A stretch of 8,659 nt of DNA from an uncultured Bacteroidota bacterium (GTDB lineage Bacteria > Bacteroidota > Bacteroidia > Chitinophagales > S012-47): the NCBI GenBank assembly GCA_913062655.1, contig CAJXXO010000096.1:1-8659 (forward strand). Reading direction: 5' to 3'. Positions 7,108 to 8,659 of this stretch are shown here, one piece after another. A program made the position numbers and the translations under genes. Every line of letters starts with the position of its first letter. Positions within the stretch are counted from its first letter, which is position 1. The notes beneath the pieces were generated by a model. It saw only the letters and a list, made by a program, of their open reading frames with translations, was not told the DNA's origin and made no database searches.

Positions 7108-8659
7108 ATGCGTGCTCTTATTTGTTTCCTAATGCTACTCACCACTGTTGCAGCGCAAGCCCAAAATGCCCGCGATTACAGTGTAGCCCTATCTGCTACG
7201 GTGGATACAGTTACCCCTTCCATTACCCTCCATTGGCCCAGTGATCCATCTGCCAGTAGCTACCTGTTATCCCGGAAAAAAGTTACCGATGCCACCTGGA
7301 CCACTTTACTGGGCATGCAACCCGGCACAGCCACCCAATATACCGACACACAAGTTCAACCCGGGGCAACCTATGAATACAAAGTGCAGAAGATCGCCAG
7401 TGGCTTTAATGCGTATGGCTATATTTTGGCCGGCAGTTCGGATAAGCCCACCGAAAGCTGGGGTCGGGTATTGCTCGTAATCGATACGACCCACTATGCG
7501 GTGCTGCAGAGTCGCATTGATCGATTAGTCGATGATTTATGGCGTGAGGGTTGGCTGGTGGAACGTATCCTCGTAGATCGGCAAGATAGCGTACCCGCAG
7601 TCAAGCAACGCATTCAGCAGGCGTATCAGGCATATCCGCAGCGAACCTCAGCGGTCATTTTGTTAGGCCACGTGCCGGTACCTTATTCAGGTAACATTGC
7701 TCCGGACGGGCACACCAACAATCATTTTGGCGCCTGGCCGGCCGATGTGTATTACGGAGATATGGATGGCGTATGGACCGATGCCGTGGTTAATGTGACC
7801 AATATGCCCAGCCGAACGAATAATGTGCCGGGCGATGGTAAATTTGATCAATCCATTCCGCCTTCATCCGTTGAGCTGATGGTAGGGCGTATCGATATGG
7901 CCAACCTGCCGGCTTTTAATGCGTCTGAAGAGCAGCTCTTGGCGCGTTACCTGGATAAAAACCACGCCTACCGTACCGGGCAATGGGACATACGGCACCG
8001 GGCCGTGATCGATGACAACTTTGGCGGCTTCAACGGGGAGGCCTTTGCCAGTAATGGTTGGCGCAATTTTGCCCCGCTACTGGGTATAGACAGTGTAACT
8101 GCGGGCGATTACCGGTCGTCTATGGATACCGGTACCTATCTCTGGTCTTATGGCTGTGGTGGGGGCTCTTACCGAAGCGCAAATGGCATTGGCAACACCA
8201 CACAATTGGCCGGTGATTCCCTGCAAGGGGTCTTTACCATGCTCTTTGGGAGCTATTTTGGTGACTGGGATGTACAAGACAACTTTTTGCGAGCGCCATT
8301 GGCCCAGGGCAATATCCTCACCAATGCCTGGGCCGGGCGTCCACATTGGTCATTTCACCACATGGCGCAGGGATATCCGATCGGGTACGCAGCTCGATTG
8401 GCGCAAAATAATACCAACACTTACTGGGTCGTCTTTGGTGCACGGCAGGTGCATACGGCACTTATGGGAGATCCGACCTTGCGGATGTGGCCGATGGCAC
8501 CGGTAGAAGGATTGACCACAAGTCGACTCGGCAGACACGTAAGTCTGGCCTGGAATAGCCACCCTGGCGCAACTACCTACCACATTTACGTATGGGACTC
8601 GACTGATCAGGCGTGGGAAGAGATTGGTACAACCAATGCGACCACCTACATCGATTCCT
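7108..8659 (+). CDS. Secreted gingipain (peptidase C25)-like protein with FN3 domains, N-terminal part (3' end outside window)
   Basis: The frame is open from ATG at 7108 to the right edge (517 complete codons, no stop). Residues 1-18 form a signal peptide (MRALICFL core, cleavage at AQA|Q). Residues 24-111 look like an FN3 domain (ITLHW, YEYKVQKI). From 119 a caspase/gingipain-type alpha/beta region follows: VLLVID at 121-126, an IDRLVDDLWREGW helix, AVILLGHVPVP at 182-192, PADVYYGDMDG at 211-221, VELMVGRID at 255-263, and LMGDPTLRMWP at 452-462, matching the LLGDP closing motif of C25 proteins. A second FN3-like domain starts near 464 (VSLAWN, TYHIYVWD) and is cut by the edge. Where C25 enzymes have catalytic GHG and SC motifs, this protein has WSYGCGGGSY (346-355) and FGSYFGDWD (380-388), so protease activity is doubtful. 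A T9SS sorting domain is expected further downstream but is not visible. The C25 assignment is from remembered motif order and was not checked by a search. Confidence 0.85.
   Translation, partial: MRALICFLMLLTTVAAQAQNARDYSVALSATVDTVTPSITLHWPSDPSASSYLLSRKKVTDATWTTLLGMQPGTATQYTDTQVQPGATYEYKVQKIASGFNAYGYILAGSSDKPTESWGRVLLVIDTTHYAVLQSRIDRLVDDLWREGWLVERILVDRQDSVPAVKQRIQQAYQAYPQRTSAVILLGHVPVPYSGNIAPDGHTNNHFGAWPADVYYGDMDGVWTDAVVNVTNMPSRTNNVPGDGKFDQSIPPSSVELMVGRIDMANLPAFNASEEQLLARYLDKNHAYRTGQWDIRHRAVIDDNFGGFNGEAFASNGWRNFAPLLGIDSVTAGDYRSSMDTGTYLWSYGCGGGSYRSANGIGNTTQLAGDSLQGVFTMLFGSYFGDWDVQDNFLRAPLAQGNILTNAWAGRPHWSFHHMAQGYPIGYAARLAQNNTNTYWVVFGARQVHTALMGDPTLRMWPMAPVEGLTTSRLGRHVSLAWNSHPGATTYHIYVWDSTDQAWEEIGTTNATTYIDS

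Noticed and set aside
8150..8506. 118-codon plus-strand open frame inside the C25-like gene
   Set aside because: It is out of frame with the C25-like coding sequence, which is continuous and shows family motifs through this region.

Overview
The window looks like an ordinary chromosomal stretch from a Bacteroidota bacterium, possibly a Saprospiria/Lewinella-like marine or sludge lineage (the rank below phylum is a guess). The phylum call rests on four things: a type IX secretion (T9SS) sorting domain ending the first gene, predicted signal peptides that leave glutamine at the mature N-terminus, mostly absent Shine-Dalgarno sites, and a promoter resembling the Bacteroidota TTG / TAnnTTTG pattern. 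I see no rRNA, tRNA, CRISPR array, insertion sequence or phage gene.

Layout, left to right. (1) The 3' end of a secreted T9SS cargo protein (+, runs off the left edge). (2) A small lipoprotein gene (-) that converges on it, with the two coding ends overlapping by 17 bp. (3) Divergent from the lipoprotein, a large gene (+) for an exported Asp-box/BNR beta-propeller protein of the VPS10/sortilin-like type, with 11 recognisable Asp-boxes. (4) A strong hairpin that can terminate transcription from both sides. (5) A two-gene unit on the minus strand: a MalY/PatB-type PLP enzyme (cystathionine beta-lyase-like), then a short secreted protein of unknown function whose ribosome binding site can be folded into an intercistronic hairpin. 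(6) A 97-bp divergent promoter region with a perfect 6-6-6 inverted repeat. (7) The 5' part of a secreted protein (+, runs off the right edge) with an FN3-like domain, a gingipain (peptidase C25)-like caspase-fold region, and a second FN3-like domain.

Five of the six genes encode proteins that leave the cytoplasm; the PLP enzyme is the only clear cytoplasmic protein. The set fits cell-envelope and secretion functions, but nothing shows that the six genes form one pathway. The only clear operon is the minus-strand pair. The most interesting item is the C25-like protein: its scaffold motifs are recognisable, but the two places where the catalytic His and Cys are expected read WSYGCGGGSY and FGSYFGDWD. 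It is therefore either an inactive relative or one with a different active site.
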